Assembly (NCBI RefSeq): GCF_030269665.1
Contig: NZ_BSTS01000009.1
Coordinates: 186,001 to 250,000, forward strand
Source of the DNA: Actinomycetospora sp. NBRC 106375
GTDB taxonomy: Bacteria > Actinomycetota > Actinomycetes > Mycobacteriales > Pseudonocardiaceae
Direction: 5' to 3'
DNA: 64,000 nucleotides
Positions 47,227 through 54,792 of the stretch are shown here, in pieces (the stretch's first letter is position 1; each line of letters begins with the position of its first letter). Made by a program: the position numbers and the translations under genes. The notes beneath the pieces were generated by a model. That model saw only the letters and a program-made list of their open reading frames with translations, was not told where the DNA came from and searched no databases.

Positions 47227-47248
47227 GGCGCGCCGTCGTCGGCGCGCC
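47227..47248 (-). terminator. 9-bp GC hairpin downstream of a 24-residue ORF
   Basis: Two copies of GGCGCGCC form a stem of nine pairs around a TCGT loop, eight bases after the stop of the small ORF on the minus strand. It has no T run and could be a terminator or pause. Confidence 0.4.
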
Positions 47249-47255
47249 GCCGACG

Positions 47256-47330
47256 TCAGTCCAGCCCGCGGACGATGTGGTCGTCCTCGAGAACCTCGAC
47301 ACCGTCCCTGAGTTCCGTTGCGGTGTTCAT
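47256..47330 (-). CDS. possible 24-residue acidic peptide
   Basis: ATG-initiated ORF beginning MNTATELRDGVEVLEDD and ending HIVRGLD. It has a good ribosome site (GAGGAG, six bases before the ATG), an upstream promoter candidate, a 12-bp palindrome and a hairpin after the stop. No family is recognised; it has no Cys or typical RiPP core. It may be a leader peptide, a small regulator or chance. The evidence is the surrounding signals, not homology. Confidence 0.35.
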   Translation of the reverse strand: MNTATELRDGVEVLEDDHIVRGLD

Positions 47331-47388
47331 CCCCGACTCCTCTCCTCGATGTTCGCCGGTCGACTCATCGTGGCGAGGAGTACATCCC

Positions 47389-47400
47389 TACCGGCCGGTA
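47389..47400. promoter_or_regulatory. 12-bp palindrome, TetR-operator-like
   Basis: TACCGGCCGGTA is a perfect palindrome, with a further CGGTA half next to it. It is 60 bases upstream of the small ORF and just downstream of the candidate -10, a usual position for repression. Confidence 0.45.
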
Positions 47401-47418
47401 TCGGTAAGAGGTCACGTC

Positions 47419-47447
47419 CTAATGATCGTTTCAGATCGATCGGTCAA
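47419..47447 (-). promoter_or_regulatory. candidate sigma-70-type promoter for the 24-residue ORF
   Basis: On the minus strand TTGACC (47442-47447) is followed after 17 bases by CATTAG (47419-47424). The -35 matches five of six consensus bases; the -10 is weak. Confidence 0.35.
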
Positions 47448-47555
47448 GACACGAACGAGAAGATCGACCGAGGTTTGCGACGGGCTGCGCGGGGCCGCCG
47501 GGACGGGGACGGAACGGGCATCCGCTACGGTGGGCGTGGGCCGTGACGGCCCGCC

Positions 47556-47626
47556 GCGGGCGTAGCTCAATGGTAGAGCCCCAGTCTTCCAAACTGGCTA
47601 CGCGGGTTCGATTCCCGTCGCCCGCT
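47556..47626 (+). tRNA. tRNA-Gly (anticodon TCC)
   Basis: A 71-base cloverleaf: acceptor GCGGGCG/CGCCCGC with discriminator T, D-arm GCTCAATGGTAGAGC, anticodon loop CTTCCAA, T-arm GGGTTCGATTCCC, followed by an encoded CCA. A TACGGT -10 lies at 47526-47531. From position 47596 on, its 3' part is duplicated exactly at 49252, making this gene the integration target. Confidence 0.96.
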
Positions 47627-47635
47627 CCACACCGT
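47596..47635 (+). repeat. attL-type direct repeat within and after tRNA-Gly
   Basis: Forty bases from the anticodon stem through the T-arm, acceptor, CCA and nine bases beyond (ending ACACCGT) are identical to 49252-49291. A six-base CTTCCA match lies just upstream in both. Such duplications are what integration into a tRNA 3' end leaves behind. Confidence 0.88.
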
Positions 47636-48050
47636 TCGTGCAGGTCAGTGCGCTGTTGACCACGGCAGCGCACCGCGCGAGCACAGGGACGACCCCCGTC
47701 GTGCGATGAGCGTGCGATGACGACGCCGCCGCATCATCGCCCTCCTCGTCCTCATCAGCCGGTCGCGACCGCTCGACACGAGCGCTGAGACTGTCCGCGA
47801 TCGCCCGGTCCCGCTCGTCGCCGGTGTGCTGGTAGATCAGCGCCGCGCGCATCGAGGCGTGGCCCATGTGCCGCATCAGCTCCCGGGTGCTGGCGCCCGA
47901 GATCGCCACGAGCTGGTTGCCCGTGTGCCGCAGGTCGTGGAAGTGGAACCCGGCCGGTAGGCCGACCTTGACCACCGTCTTCGTCCACGCCGTCTCCCGG
48001 TGAAAGTCACCGCGACGCAGCGCCCCGCCTCGCGACCCCGTGAACAACAC
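47598..48050 (-). pseudogene. 5'-truncated tyrosine recombinase (integrase), C-terminal catalytic part
   Basis: The remaining 150 codons hold FTGSRGGALRRGDF, HDLRHTGNQLVAISGAS (catalytic Arg and His), RELMRHMGHAS (second His) and IYQH with the likely nucleophilic Tyr. The N-terminal arm-binding and core-binding domains and the first catalytic Arg are missing upstream of 48050. The stop codon lies inside tRNA-Gly, as is usual for an integrase next to its own att site. The last 50 residues are read through the sequence beside the tRNA and have no function of their own. Confidence 0.8.
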
Positions 48051-48155
48051 GGGGCCGACAGCCCTCGGCGATCTTGGAGACGACCGTCATCCGCGCCGTG
48101 TACTAGCGAGCAAGCAGTGCGACCGAGGACTGTCTTCATCATACCAACTCTTCAG

Positions 48156-48185
48156 TTGTTTCATCGAATCATCCTGTCCTATAGT
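48156..48185 (+). promoter_or_regulatory. sigma-70-type promoter in the element
   Basis: TTGTTT (48156-48161), 18 bases, TATAGT (48180-48185). This is much closer to consensus than most sites here and lies in AT-rich DNA. CAACT/AGTTG repeats overlap the -35 side, and GTCCTA/TAGGAC flank the -10, possible operator arms. The ATG at 48198 is 12 bases after the -10. Confidence 0.55.
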
Positions 48186-48197
48186 AGGACTATCCGT

Positions 48198-48353
48198 ATG
48201 GACAAGCAGTCGGCGGCAGAGGGAGGTGGCGCGATGGACCTGGTCGCTGAGGCGATGCCGCTCGAGGGGACGGGCACGGACATTGCTGGAGAGCGACCAA
48301 GGCCGCCGACGGACGTTGCGGCATCACCACGGACGCCGGAGACCTGCCTCTGA
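48198..48353 (+). CDS. hypothetical 51-residue protein of the element
   Basis: ATG 48198 gives MDKQSAAEGGGAMDLVAEAMP... with an acidic first half and a Pro/Arg-rich end. It has no recognisable domain and no ribosome site; the position just after a strong -10 would fit leaderless translation. It may be the broken start of a former gene. Confidence 0.3.
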   Translation: MDKQSAAEGGGAMDLVAEAMPLEGTGTDIAGERPRPPTDVAASPRTPETCL

Positions 48354-48508
48354 TCGTGGAGGACCAAGCACTTCGACCTCGTCGTCGAGGGTAGGACGAC
48401 GCGGACAGGGCGTCGGCGCGCTGACCGTGTGCCGCCTCTCCGTGACAGGACACCCATGAGACCGGGCAGGCGGTCACCGCCCTTTCCACACGAGCGAAGG
48501 GATCGATC

Positions 48509-48919
48509 ATGACTTGCCGTCTCAACCCCTTCATCTACTTCGACGACACAGCTCGGCCGGCCATGGAGTTCTACCGCGACGTCTTCGGCGGACATCTCGC
48601 GATCAGCACGTTCGCCGAGTTCGGGCAGGCCGAATCGCCAGACGCGAACAAGGTCATGCACGCTCAGCTGGAGACGTCGCAAGGCCTCAGGCTGATGGCG
48701 TCCGACACCCCGCAGGGCATGGAGTTCAAGCCCGGCACCAACATGTCGGTCAGCGTGTCCGGGGACGACTCCGCCGATCTGCATGATTACTGGGAGAAGC
48801 TGTCTGAAGGCGGCACCGTGACCGTGCCGATGGAGAAGCAGGCATGGGGCGACGAGTTCGGTGCCTGCGTCGACAGGTTCGGCATCTCGTGGATGATCAA
48901 CATCGACCAACCACGCTAG
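48509..48919 (+). CDS. VOC-fold (glyoxalase/PhnB-like) protein
   Basis: A 136-residue protein with PhnB-like features: NPFIYFDDTARPAMEFYRDVFGG at the start, VMHAQLETSQGLRLMASDTP in the middle and a final WGDEFGACVDRFGISWMINI. The fold is used by glyoxalases, dioxygenases and antibiotic-binding resistance proteins; no substrate is implied. It has ATG with AGCGAAGGGAT upstream. It is the only intact gene in the element, and its codon use is less GC-extreme than the flanks. Confidence 0.85.
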   Translation: MTCRLNPFIYFDDTARPAMEFYRDVFGGHLAISTFAEFGQAESPDANKVMHAQLETSQGLRLMASDTPQGMEFKPGTNMSVSVSGDDSADLHDYWEKLSEGGTVTVPMEKQAWGDEFGACVDRFGISWMINIDQPR

Positions 48920-48979
48920 TGAGATCAAAGCAACCGGCAGGCGAGTTCACCGACCAGGACACCGCTCGCGCTCACCTGC

Positions 48980-49141
48980 TCATCGCCACAAGCTACCTGC
49001 AGAAGATGACAGACCTGGACTGCCGATGGCGCTGACCAGCGCGAAGCAGCCGACGACGATGCCGGCAGCTCCGTAGGACCCGGTGCTGGCCTGGACGAGG
49101 AGCAGGAGCGCCTGGCTGCTCATGCCCAGCGGAAGGCGTGC
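48980..49141 (-). pseudogene. fragment of an MFS transporter N-terminus
   Basis: The minus-strand frame reads ARLPLGMSSQALLLLVQ...TGSYGAAGIVVGCFALVSAIGSP, which closely resembles the first two helices of DHA-type major-facilitator exporters. It then breaks off in unrelated sequence. Upstream it merges into the attR region. No start codon in good context and no remaining helices, so it is a remnant. Confidence 0.6.
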
Positions 49142-49251
49142 GATCACCGGGCGATGAGGGGCGGTCAGTCGGGGCCAGCACCGGCACCGACCGGTGGCTT
49201 CCGGCCGAGGTCGGCCCGGCTGACCGCTCCCCCGGCGCGGCCTTCCACACC

Positions 49252-49291
49252 GGCTACGCGGGTTCGATTCCCGTCGCCCGCTCCACACCGT
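49252..49291 (+). repeat. attR-type direct repeat (copy of tRNA-Gly 3' part)
   Basis: Forty bases identical to 47596-47635. Upstream only CTTCCA is shared, so no full tRNA can form here. It marks the far end of the element. Confidence 0.88.
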
Positions 49292-49340
49292 CGTCGCAGC
49301 TCAGCGGCTCGTGACGAGAAGACTCGTGACGAAGGCCGCC

Positions 49341-49649
49341 TCACGCGGGCGCCGTCGCGGCGCGCAGCGGGGCGCGGAAGGCCGGGTGGGCCGCGAGGGC
49401 GGTCACCTCGATGACGTTGTGAGGGAAGACCGGCAGCGTCCGGAGATGCGCGTCGAGCGCCTCATCGCCGTCGACGTTCCAGATGGCGAGCGTGGTGCCG
49501 CCATCGGGGAGTCGCCACATCCACGTGATCGTGCCGTCGTCGATCAGGGCCGTCGCGATCTCGCGCTCGCGCGCCATCAGCTCCTCGCGCTCGTCCGCGG
49601 ACAGCTCGAGCAGTCCGCCGGTCGGAGTCGCCTTCACGAGATACTCCAC
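49341..49649 (-). CDS. muconolactone delta-isomerase family protein
   Basis: A 102-residue ferredoxin-like protein. LSADEREELMAREREIATALIDDG (about 18-41), WMWRLPDGGTTLAIWNVDG, LPVFPHNVIEVTALAAHP match CatC-type muconolactone isomerases. No other catechol-branch gene is present, so the true substrate may differ. I use GTG 49649 behind GAGGGGAG; a start at 49722 would place the N-terminus inside the operator repeats. Confidence 0.75.
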   Translation of the reverse strand: MEYLVKATPTGGLLELSADEREELMAREREIATALIDDGTITWMWRLPDGGTTLAIWNVDGDEALDAHLRTLPVFPHNVIEVTALAAHPAFRAPLRAATAPA

Positions 49650-49702
49650 GGTGCTCCCCTCGGTGGTGGACGGGCGAAGGTCACGGCGAACGTCGCCCGG
49701 CA

Positions 49703-49723
49703 TGATGTCAGGTTCTGACATCA
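49703..49723. promoter_or_regulatory. operator-like inverted repeat 1 (GATGTCAG-N3-CTGACATC)
   Basis: A perfect inverted repeat with 9-base arms and a GTT spacer. It lies between the isomerase-like gene and the ECF sigma gene, in the isomerase leader. Confidence 0.65.
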
Positions 49724-49733
49724 AGCTAGCGCC

Positions 49734-49752
49734 GATGTCAGTTCGTGTCATC
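49734..49752. promoter_or_regulatory. operator-like inverted repeat 2 (GATGTCAG-N3-GTGTCATC)
   Basis: The same 19-bp frame as repeat 1 with the left half identical and the right half altered. Centre-to-centre distance is 30 bp, about three helical turns, so two dimers could bind on one face. Confidence 0.55.
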
Positions 49753-49880
49753 ACCTCAGAAGCGCCACCCCGACGTCGTCGCCACGCACGCCGGTCGTCA
49801 GCGGCTCCACCGATGAGGAATCGTCGGCCACGTCGTCGGTCCCGGTAGCCCCTCGTGCACCGGTGGAAGGATCGACGACC

Positions 49881-50885
49881 ATGACCGACGTCAGACCGCT
49901 GGGCGCCGACGACGCCGAGTTCATCGCGGCGGTCCGCTCGGACGACACGGCACGGTTCACGCTCCTGACGGAGCGACACCGGCGTGAGCTGCAGGTGCAC
50001 TGCTACCGGATGCTCGCGAACTACGAGGACGCCCAGGACCTGACGCAGGAGACCTTCCTGCGGGCGTGGCGGAAGCGGGAGTCGTTCCGGGGCGACGCCG
50101 CGCTGCGGACCTGGCTGTATCGGATCGCCACGAACGCGTGCCTCGACTTCCTGGACAAGCGCGCCGACCGCACCCCGCGGCCGTCCGAGCTGCCGGACCC
50201 CGACGCCGAGGTGCCACACCTGCAGCCCTACCCCGACGGGATGCTGCCCGCGGACCCGCAGGAGTGCGTGGTGGCGCGGGAGACGATCGAGCTGGCGTTC
50301 ATCGTCGCCGTCCAGAACCTGCCGCCGCGGCAGCGGGCGGTGCTCGTGCTGCGCGACGTCCTCGGCTGGCCGGCGACCGCGGCCGCCGACGCCCTCGAGC
50401 TCACCGTGGCGTCGGTGACCAGCGCGCTCCAACGGGCCCGCGTCACGATGCGCCACCGGCTGCCCGACCGCCGCCTCGACTGGCGCAGCCCCGCCACCCA
50501 CGAGATCTCGGACGACGAGCGCGCGGTCGTGGCGTCCTACATCGACGCCCACGAGCGCAACGACCTCGACGGGCTCGCGTCCCTGCTACGCGACGACCTC
50601 CGCTTCGCGATGCTGCCCGACCCGGGCACCGTGACCAGGGGGGCCCGGGAGGCGGTGGACGGCTGGGTCTCCGGCGGACTCTTCCGCCGCCACGACGACT
50701 GGCGCTGCCTCCCCACCACCGTCAATCGCATGCCGGCCGCCGCGCTGTACCTCCGCGCCCCCGGCGACCCGAGCCACCGGTTGTTCACCCTGGCCGCCCT
50801 GCACATCGTGGACGGGGAGATCGCCGAGCTCACCGGGTTCGACGCCGCGGACAAGCCGTGGCTGGGACTGCCGCCGACACTCTGA
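49881..50885 (+). CDS. ECF sigma factor with C-terminal SnoaL-like domain
   Basis: A 334-residue sigma-70 family regulator. Region 2 includes LLTERHRRELQVHCYRMLANYEDAQDLTQETFLRAWR (about 30-66), region 4 includes LPPRQRAVLVLRDVLGWPATAAADALELTVASVTSALQRAR (about 150-190). The rest (about 215-330) is a SnoaL/NTF2-like domain, the usual C-terminal extension of this ECF group (TIGR02960/SigG-like). In such sigmas the extension regulates activity and no separate anti-sigma gene is required; none is seen. ATG 49881 follows GGAAGGA. Confidence 0.87.
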   Translation: MTDVRPLGADDAEFIAAVRSDDTARFTLLTERHRRELQVHCYRMLANYEDAQDLTQETFLRAWRKRESFRGDAALRTWLYRIATNACLDFLDKRADRTPRPSELPDPDAEVPHLQPYPDGMLPADPQECVVARETIELAFIVAVQNLPPRQRAVLVLRDVLGWPATAAADALELTVASVTSALQRARVTMRHRLPDRRLDWRSPATHEISDDERAVVASYIDAHERNDLDGLASLLRDDLRFAMLPDPGTVTRGAREAVDGWVSGGLFRRHDDWRCLPTTVNRMPAAALYLRAPGDPSHRLFTLAALHIVDGEIAELTGFDAADKPWLGLPPTL

Positions 50886-50892
50886 CCGGTCC

Positions 50893-51456
50893 TCATCGCC
50901 TCGTCGCGTAGCGGGTGAGCACCACCCCGCCGGGGAACGTCCGCGTCTCCACGAGGTCCAGGTTCACCCAGCTGTCCAGCGCGGCGAAGAACGGTGTGCC
51001 GCCACCCACCAGGACCGGATGGGTGATGACCGCGTACTCGTCGACCAGCCCGGCCCGCATCGCCGCCCTGGCCAGCGTGGCGCCGGCGACCCGCATCGGC
51101 CCGCCGTCCTCGGCCTTGAGCCGGGTGATCTCCTCGACCGCGTCGCCGCTGACCAGGCGGGCGTTCCCGTCGACCGCCTCGAGCGTCGAGGAGAACACCA
51201 CCTTCGGTGTGTCCCGCCAGTTCCGCGCGAACTCGACCTGCGCCGGGGTGGCGCCCGGCTGCTGGTCGCCGGTCGGCCAGAAGGAGTTCATCTCCTCCCA
51301 CAGCGTGCGCCCGTACAGGAAGGCGCTGATCGCCAGTTCTTCGTCGAGCCACCACCGGAACAGCTCGTCGCTCGGCGCGCTCCAGCCGATGTCGCCGCCG
51401 GGCGCCGCGATGTAGCCGTCCAGGGTCACGTTCATGCCGTAGTGCAGTGTCCGCAT
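50893..51456 (-). CDS. dihydrofolate reductase-like (RibD_C) protein
   Basis: A 187-residue RibD C-terminal-type NADPH reductase: MNVTLDGYIAAPGGDIGW (about 8-25), LYGRTLWEEM, VFSSTL, the cofactor block RVAGATLARAAMRAGLVDEY and HPVLVGGGTPFF. Members near ECF sigma factors are common in actinobacteria; the substrate is unknown. It converges on the sigma gene with seven bases between stops. Confidence 0.87.
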   Translation of the reverse strand: MRTLHYGMNVTLDGYIAAPGGDIGWSAPSDELFRWWLDEELAISAFLYGRTLWEEMNSFWPTGDQQPGATPAQVEFARNWRDTPKVVFSSTLEAVDGNARLVSGDAVEEITRLKAEDGGPMRVAGATLARAAMRAGLVDEYAVITHPVLVGGGTPFFAALDSWVNLDLVETRTFPGGVVLTRYATRR

Positions 51457-51546
51457 CGTGCCGACCTCCCGTATGTCGATGTCACCGAGACAGACGGGCG
51501 CGGCCCGGAATCCTGATCGGTGCGGGACCAGGAAACGGGGCGTCGG

Positions 51547-52473
51547 TCAGGCCGGTCGTCGACGCTTCAGCCCCAGCCCGACGTACATGCCCACCAGGGC
51601 GACGGCGAGACCGATGAGGGCGTGCACGGTGAGGGCCTCGCCGAGGATCGGGACGGCCGCCAGCGCGGTCGTCGCCGGCACCAGGTTGAGCAGCGAACTG
51701 ACGTGCACCGTCGACCGCCACTGCAGCAGCAGGAACATCAACGCGAAGGCGCACGCGGAGTTGACGATCCCGAGCCAGAGCGACACCCACCAGCCGGCGG
51801 CGTCCGTGGGCAGCCAGCCGACGCCGAGGAACGGCAGCACCGCGACGGTGACCAGCAGCGACGTCCCCATCTGCACGGCGACGCTGGTGGCGACGGGCGT
51901 GTCGTCGTTGAACCGCTTCTGGTAGAGCGTCCCGGCCGCCATCGACAGCATGCCGAGCACGGGCAGCACGACGGCCGAGCCGAGCGCGCCGCCGAGCCGG
52001 TCGGACAGCACGATGTAGACGCCGCACGCCCCGAGCAACAGCCCGACCACCGGCGCGGCGCCCAGCCGGGTGGCCAGGACCAGCGGCGTCAGCAGGCCGA
52101 CGAGCAGCGGGGCCATGCCGAGGATCAGGCTCGACACGCCGGCGGGGACGCCCGAGGCGAGCCCGGTGTAGACGAACGTGAACTGGCCGAGCTGCAGCAG
52201 CAGCGCCGTCACGGCGAGGTGCACCCACGCCCGACCGCGCGGGAGGGCCGGCCGCGTCCACGCGACCACCACGAGCAGGGCCGCCAGCGCGATGAGGAAG
52301 CGCCACAGCAGCACGGTCGGCACGGCCATGTGGGCCGTGGCGATCTTGCCGGCGATGAACCCCGAGGCGTACGTCGGCACGAACAGCACGCTGAGCAGCG
52401 TGACCAGCCACCGCGCCGGCGGGATCGAGGTCGACGACGGGGCGGCGTCGTCGACCTGCGTCTCCCCGAGCAC
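51547..52473 (-). CDS. EamA-family (DMT) transporter
   Basis: A 308-residue carrier with ten predicted helices and two EamA repeats (about 25-150 and 165-300). Hallmarks are WRFLIALAALLVV, GQFTFVYTGLASGVPAGVSSLI and a second-half ATTALAAVPILGEALT. It probably exports amino-acid- or nucleotide-like metabolites. The start is GTG 52473; the chain ends with LKRRRPA. Confidence 0.85.
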   Translation of the reverse strand: MLGETQVDDAAPSSTSIPPARWLVTLLSVLFVPTYASGFIAGKIATAHMAVPTVLLWRFLIALAALLVVVAWTRPALPRGRAWVHLAVTALLLQLGQFTFVYTGLASGVPAGVSSLILGMAPLLVGLLTPLVLATRLGAAPVVGLLLGACGVYIVLSDRLGGALGSAVVLPVLGMLSMAAGTLYQKRFNDDTPVATSVAVQMGTSLLVTVAVLPFLGVGWLPTDAAGWWVSLWLGIVNSACAFALMFLLLQWRSTVHVSSLLNLVPATTALAAVPILGEALTVHALIGLAVALVGMYVGLGLKRRRPA

Positions 52474-52659
52474 GGCCGCCAGTCCATAGCACGGCTAACG
52501 ACAACGCAAACAGTCGTCGCTCACAGCCTGCTCGGCGGCGCAGTCGCGGGCGCCGGCATGGCGCTCCCCTCGTCGATCGCGTCGACGCCAGCCTGGCAGC
52601 CTCCGTGGTCGGGATCACTGTCCGATCGGGCGGGATCGAGATCGTCCCGAGGAGGGGCC

Positions 52660-53211
52660 GTGGACTGGAACCCGCTGCTGCGCGACCAGGTCGAGTTCCA
52701 GTGGAGCTCGTTCCGGCCGCGGCTGGACGACCTCACCGACGAGCAGTACTTCTGGGAGCCGGCGCCGGGGTGCTGGAGCGTGCGCCCGCGCGCGGAGGCC
52801 ACGTCGCCGATGGCCGCCGGGGCGGGCGAGATGGTGATCGACTTCGCCTTCCCGCCGCCGGACCCGCCCCCGCTGACGACGATCGCCTGGCGGCTCGAGC
52901 ACATCATCGTGGGCGTGCTGGCGATGCGGGTGGCCGGACACTTCGGCGGGCCGGCGATCGACTACACCACGCGCCGGTACGCAGCGACGGCGCGCGAGGC
53001 CGTCGCCGACCTCGACGAGGCCTACGCGGCCTGGACGGCCGGGGTGCGCGAGCTCGGGGAGGCCGGGCTCGCGCGGCCGTGCGGCCCGAGCGAGGGTCCT
53101 TACGCCGAGGAGCCGATGGCGGTGCTCGTGCTGCACATCCACCGCGAGCTGCTCCACCACGGCGCGGAGATCGCCCTGCTGCTCGACCTCCACCGCGCCC
53201 GGTCGGGCTGA
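52660..53211 (+). CDS. DinB-family metal-binding protein
   Basis: A 183-residue four-helix-bundle protein. WSSFRPRLDDLTDEQYFWEPAPGCWSVRP (about 13-41) is the DinB signature, with metal His in RLEHIIVG and HIHRELLHHGAEI (late). The family includes mycothiol-dependent enzymes and thiol transferases; which applies is not seen. GTG 52660 has AGGAGGGG. It is divergent from the EamA gene. Confidence 0.85.
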   Translation: MDWNPLLRDQVEFQWSSFRPRLDDLTDEQYFWEPAPGCWSVRPRAEATSPMAAGAGEMVIDFAFPPPDPPPLTTIAWRLEHIIVGVLAMRVAGHFGGPAIDYTTRRYAATAREAVADLDEAYAAWTAGVRELGEAGLARPCGPSEGPYAEEPMAVLVLHIHRELLHHGAEIALLLDLHRARSG

Positions 53212-53274
53212 TCCCGGCGCGGCGGGCGCCCGGGGCGCCGGGCGCTGAGGACTGCTCCGGCATCATGGGCGGCA

Positions 53275-54783
53275 ATGGCCACCGGGACGGCGGACGCGAT
53301 CGTGACGACCACCCCTCCCGGGACACCGGGCTCCCCCGCCGGGCCCCGCCCGCGCGACCGGGTGCTGGTCGGCGTCGCGGCGGGCGTCGCCGCCTGGCTG
53401 CTCGTGGTGCTGGCCACGCGCCTGCCGTTCGGCTCCCCGCTCGGGGTCGAGGACAACGGCGACGGCTACCGGCTGTTCTGCGGCGCGGGCTTGACGCCGA
53501 ACACGCTCGACGGGTTTGCGAGCTGGAAGAACGGGTGGATCGCCTCCTACGCCCTCGGGCCGCCGACCTGCGCCGACCCGGTCCCCTCCTCCGCGCTGGT
53601 GATCGCGCGGGCGTCGACCCTGCTGGTCTCCGGGTCGTGGTCCCCGGTGGTGCTCGGCTGGATCTACGCGGTGCTGGTCGGCGTGGTCGTGGGCCTCGGG
53701 GCGTGGGCGGCCTCGGCGGCCGGGCTCCGACGTGCGCTCGCGATGGCGATCCCGGTGCTGCCGTTGGCCGCGGCGACCTTCCCGCGCTTCTTCGTCTCCA
53801 CCTACAGCGAGCCGGCCGGTCTCCTCGGCGCCGTGGCGGCGGCGGCCGGGGTGGCGGCGGTGCTCGTCACCCGCCGCGAGCACCGGGCCGCGCGCGTCAC
53901 CGCCCTCGTCCTCACCGCCGCCGGCGGGCTGCTCGCGACCACCGCGAAGGTCGCCTACGTGCCCCTGCTCGCGGCCGCCGTGCTCGTCTGCGCGGTCACG
54001 GCGATCGGCGTCCGGCACACGCGCCGTGCGGGCCCCGCGCTCGCCGTCGCGACCGTGCTGCTCGCCGCGCTGCCCGTCACCGCGGCACTCGACCGCCAGC
54101 AGCAGTTCTACGAGTCGGTCAACGCCCACAACCTCGTCTTCACGACGGTCCTGCTCGAGCTCGGGCCCTCCGCGGCCGCCGACCTGGGCATGCCGCCCGC
54201 GGCCGTCGCGAGGACCGGGGACGGCTACTTCAACGACGAACCCCGCCCCGACGGGCAGGCGTGGTGGGAGAATGCGATCCTCGACCACCCCGGCGACACC
54301 CGGACGGCGGCGCTGGCCCTGCTCGCCGAGCACCCGGCGGCCGCCGCGCGGGCGGTCGGGGTGGGCCTGCAGGCGACGACGTTCGCCGACCTCCGGTACC
54401 TGGACTCCCCGCCGGCGCCGCCGTCGACCCTGTCCACGACTTCCGGGGACCTGGGCATGTCGGGCTCCCGCCAGCCCGACCTGTCCCGCGCCCTCAACGA
54501 CACCGGACGGCCGCCCTGGCTGCCCACCGCGCTCGTCCTCGTGGCGTTCGCGGCCGCGGCCACCGCGCGCTGGCAGGGCCGGGCGGGGCGCTGGTCGCTC
54601 GCCGCCGGCCTCTCGGCGGCCACGGCGCTGGCGCTCGTCGTCGTGGCGGTCGCCGGCGACGGCTACTACGAGGTGTTCAAGCACGTCTGGCTCGCGGCCT
54701 ACCTGCTCGGCCTGTCGGGGCTGTGCCTGGTGGGCGCGGTCGCCACGGGAGCCGTCGGGCTGGTGCGGACCCGCCGGGGGTAG
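53275..54783 (+). CDS. polytopic membrane protein, intact member of the family decayed at 15055
   Basis: A 502-residue protein with about ten membrane helices. An extracytoplasmic loop after the first helix has EDNGDGYRLFCGAGLTPNTLDGFA (about 58-81), another long outer loop (about 280-415) carries GDGYFND, and the last loop has DGYYEVFKHVWLAAYL. The general shape, with acidic motifs in the first loop, is like GT-C-type glycosyltransferases, but I cannot show a glycosyltransferase fold. It ends nine bases before the next gene. A deleted copy lies at 15055-15773. Confidence 0.72.
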   Translation: MATGTADAIVTTTPPGTPGSPAGPRPRDRVLVGVAAGVAAWLLVVLATRLPFGSPLGVEDNGDGYRLFCGAGLTPNTLDGFASWKNGWIASYALGPPTCADPVPSSALVIARASTLLVSGSWSPVVLGWIYAVLVGVVVGLGAWAASAAGLRRALAMAIPVLPLAAATFPRFFVSTYSEPAGLLGAVAAAAGVAAVLVTRREHRAARVTALVLTAAGGLLATTAKVAYVPLLAAAVLVCAVTAIGVRHTRRAGPALAVATVLLAALPVTAALDRQQQFYESVNAHNLVFTTVLLELGPSAAADLGMPPAAVARTGDGYFNDEPRPDGQAWWENAILDHPGDTRTAALALLAEHPAAAARAVGVGLQATTFADLRYLDSPPAPPSTLSTTSGDLGMSGSRQPDLSRALNDTGRPPWLPTALVLVAFAAAATARWQGRAGRWSLAAGLSAATALALVVVAVAGDGYYEVFKHVWLAAYLLGLSGLCLVGAVATGAVGLVRTRRG

Positions 54784-54792
54784 GAAGGACCG

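Larger units (their letters stand above)
47596..49291. mobile_element. eroded tRNA-Gly-integrated element, about 1.7 kb
   Basis: Bounded by the two 40-bp repeats. It contains a truncated tyrosine integrase next to attL, an AT-rich control region, one VOC gene and an MFS fragment beside attR. Base composition around 48120-48200 is visibly lower in GC than the neighbours. No replication or transfer genes remain, so it should be immobile alone. Confidence 0.78.

Noticed and set aside
47598-47760. C-terminal tail of the integrase frame as a real domain
   Set aside because: It is translated from sequence beside and within tRNA-Gly, a well-known artefact.
49241-49291. A second tRNA-Gly gene
   Set aside because: Only the 3' half is present; the acceptor 5' strand and D-arm are missing.
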